Positions 14,452 to 15,335 of a DNA stretch of 15,335 nt are shown in pieces. The first letter of the stretch is position 1, and every line of letters starts with the position of its first letter. The position numbers were made by a program, and so were the translations under genes. Location of the stretch: assembly GCA_002346475.1 (NCBI GenBank), contig DDZV01000032.1, positions 35,094-50,428 of the forward strand, written 5' to 3'. The notes under the pieces were generated by a model that saw only the letters and a list, made by a program, of their open reading frames with translations, was not told the origin of the DNA and ran no database searches. This DNA is from Acidobacteria bacterium UBA2999. Lineage in GTDB: Bacteria; Acidobacteriota; Vicinamibacteria; Vicinamibacterales; UBA2999.

Positions 14452-15333
14452 TTAATTTCGCACACGTGCAGTCTTTGAAGCTCGTCCTGGATGGCAGTGT
14501 CCTTTCAAGGGACATGGGATCTGTGAATTCTTCTGGCCAAATCTACAAGCATTAATCATACCGATATGACAAAGCGAAAAATCGAAACGAACCGGATCCA
14601 CTGGATCTATCCTTCGGAGTGAGGCTGTAATATCAGAAGCCATTCTCCACCCTGGGCTGACGTAATGCGTCAACCCAAGACAACGTCCAACACGAATTAC
14701 ATGAGTATCAAGTGGAATGATTAACCTTGCTGGAGAAAGTTTCTTCCAAACTCCTAAATCAATTGAATCACTCCGAGCCATCCAACGAAGAAATAAATTT
14801 AAACGCTTACAAGCGCTTCCGCCAGACGGCTGTGGGAAAAAGTACCTGACTCCTGGTTTTAATTGTACGCGTCCATACGCTGAACTGACATCTGTTTGAA
14901 GCGCACGCACAGAAAAAGATTCAAGTGCATTACTAATATCAAGGGACTCTAAATTGTCACCCGCTAGAAAGAATTGCTCAATAGAACCAGCCTCTCGAAG
15001 CATTCTTTGCATTACTATGAAAAGCGCACTGAGATCATTTCCTCGAATCCACCGATGACCCAATGCTTTGATCTGAACGTGATCGCGCCTTAGATCAAAT
15101 TGGCGAATAAAGTTAGCAGGTCTATCGCCAATTACCTTTAATAGCGCCTCAATGGAATTGAGTATTCCAGCGACTCTACCAAACGCCAAAGCCGCAGCTA
15201 AAAACCCAACGATTTCTTGGTCGTCACGACTTGTATAACGACGGATGAAATGCACAGGATCTTTTGCTGAGTCAACATGGTCGAAAGTTTGATACAAACG
15301 CTCAAGTGCTAAACGTAATTTAGATAATTGCAC
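14452..15333 (-). CDS. TIGR02757 family (DUF2400) protein of unknown function, possibly 5'-incomplete
   Basis: A protein of 293 residues matching, from memory, the uncharacterised TIGR02757 family. Typical segments are DPVHFIRRYTSRDDQEIVGF (25-44), ALAFGRV (48-54), RWIRGND (94-100), IPLDTHVIRVGRCLGL (206-221) and a C-terminal DPVDPVRFDFSLCHIGM (243-259). The LDTHV-R motif and a following cysteine tail (Cys255, Cys263, Cys274, Cys280; spacing C-x7-C-x10-C-x5-C) recall the catalytic-Asp and iron-sulphur regions of endonuclease III-type DNA glycosylases. The LPGVG-type hairpin and catalytic lysine of those enzymes are not evident. The start shown is a GTG at 15333; since the frame runs on to the edge, the real start may lie outside. 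Family assignment is fairly sure, function is not. It converges with the glycosyltransferase gene across 43 bases that show no terminator hairpin. Confidence 0.85.
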   Translation of the reverse strand: MQLSKLRLALERLYQTFDHVDSAKDPVHFIRRYTSRDDQEIVGFLAAALAFGRVAGILNSIEALLKVIGDRPANFIRQFDLRRDHVQIKALGHRWIRGNDLSALFIVMQRMLREAGSIEQFFLAGDNLESLDISNALESFSVRALQTDVSSAYGRVQLKPGVRYFFPQPSGGSACKRLNLFLRWMARSDSIDLGVWKKLSPARLIIPLDTHVIRVGRCLGLTHYVSPGWRMASDITASLRRIDPVDPVRFDFSLCHIGMINACRFGQKNSQIPCPLKGHCHPGRASKTARVRN

Positions 15334-15335
15334 CC

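Noticed and set aside
1..15335. Search for a novel defence system, mobile element, CRISPR array, toxin-antitoxin pair or RNA element.
   Set aside because: Every long gene belongs to a recognised family, nearly all of it housekeeping; base composition looks even; no repeats or integrase-like genes are seen, and no gap exceeds 150 bases. Nothing supports an undescribed system here.

Overview
This window is ordinary, densely coding core-metabolism DNA from a bacterium. It holds fourteen protein genes, about 96% of the sequence is coding, and no gap between genes exceeds 150 bases. G+C looks like roughly 45% by eye. The organism is probably Gram-negative, because of the TolC-type outer-membrane protein and the lipopolysaccharide-core-type glycosyltransferase. 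From memory, the form of the fused CobA-HemD protein and the gene mix resemble Acidobacteriota (Vicinamibacteria-like), but this is a low-confidence inference with no search behind it. I saw no rRNA, tRNA, CRISPR array, insertion sequence, phage gene or attachment site.

Positions 1-6126 (+ strand) are a haem/tetrapyrrole operon: hemA (5' end cut off by the window edge), hemC, a cobA-hemD fusion, hemB and hemL. Together they encode the whole C5 route from glutamyl-tRNA to uroporphyrinogen III. HemA makes glutamate-1-semialdehyde, HemL makes 5-aminolevulinate, HemB makes porphobilinogen, HemC makes hydroxymethylbilane and the HemD domain closes the ring. The fused SUMT domain would draw uroporphyrinogen III towards precorrin-2 (sirohaem or cobalamin). 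Junctions are stop/start overlaps of 4-8 bases, except an 18-base gap before hemL.

Positions 6180-11758 (- strand) form a second operon, read from high to low coordinates and meeting the first tail to tail: pyrE, truA, uppS, cdsA, dxr, rseP. It combines pyrimidine synthesis (pyrE), tRNA pseudouridylation (truA) and the widespread envelope block. In that block Dxr feeds the MEP isoprenoid pathway, UppS builds the undecaprenyl carrier, CdsA makes CDP-diacylglycerol and RseP is the site-2 membrane protease.

A divergent intergenic region (11759-11905) separates pyrE from a TolC-family outer-membrane efflux protein (+). A GT2 glycosyltransferase of the WaaE/KdtX type (+) follows. The window closes with a - strand gene for a TIGR02757 (DUF2400) protein of unknown function that reaches the right edge.

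I found no previously undescribed system. The observations most worth a second look are the SUMT half of CobA-HemD, which departs from family motifs at several positions, and the TIGR02757 protein, whose C-terminal half echoes endonuclease III-type glycosylases (an LDTH motif followed by a four-cysteine tail).
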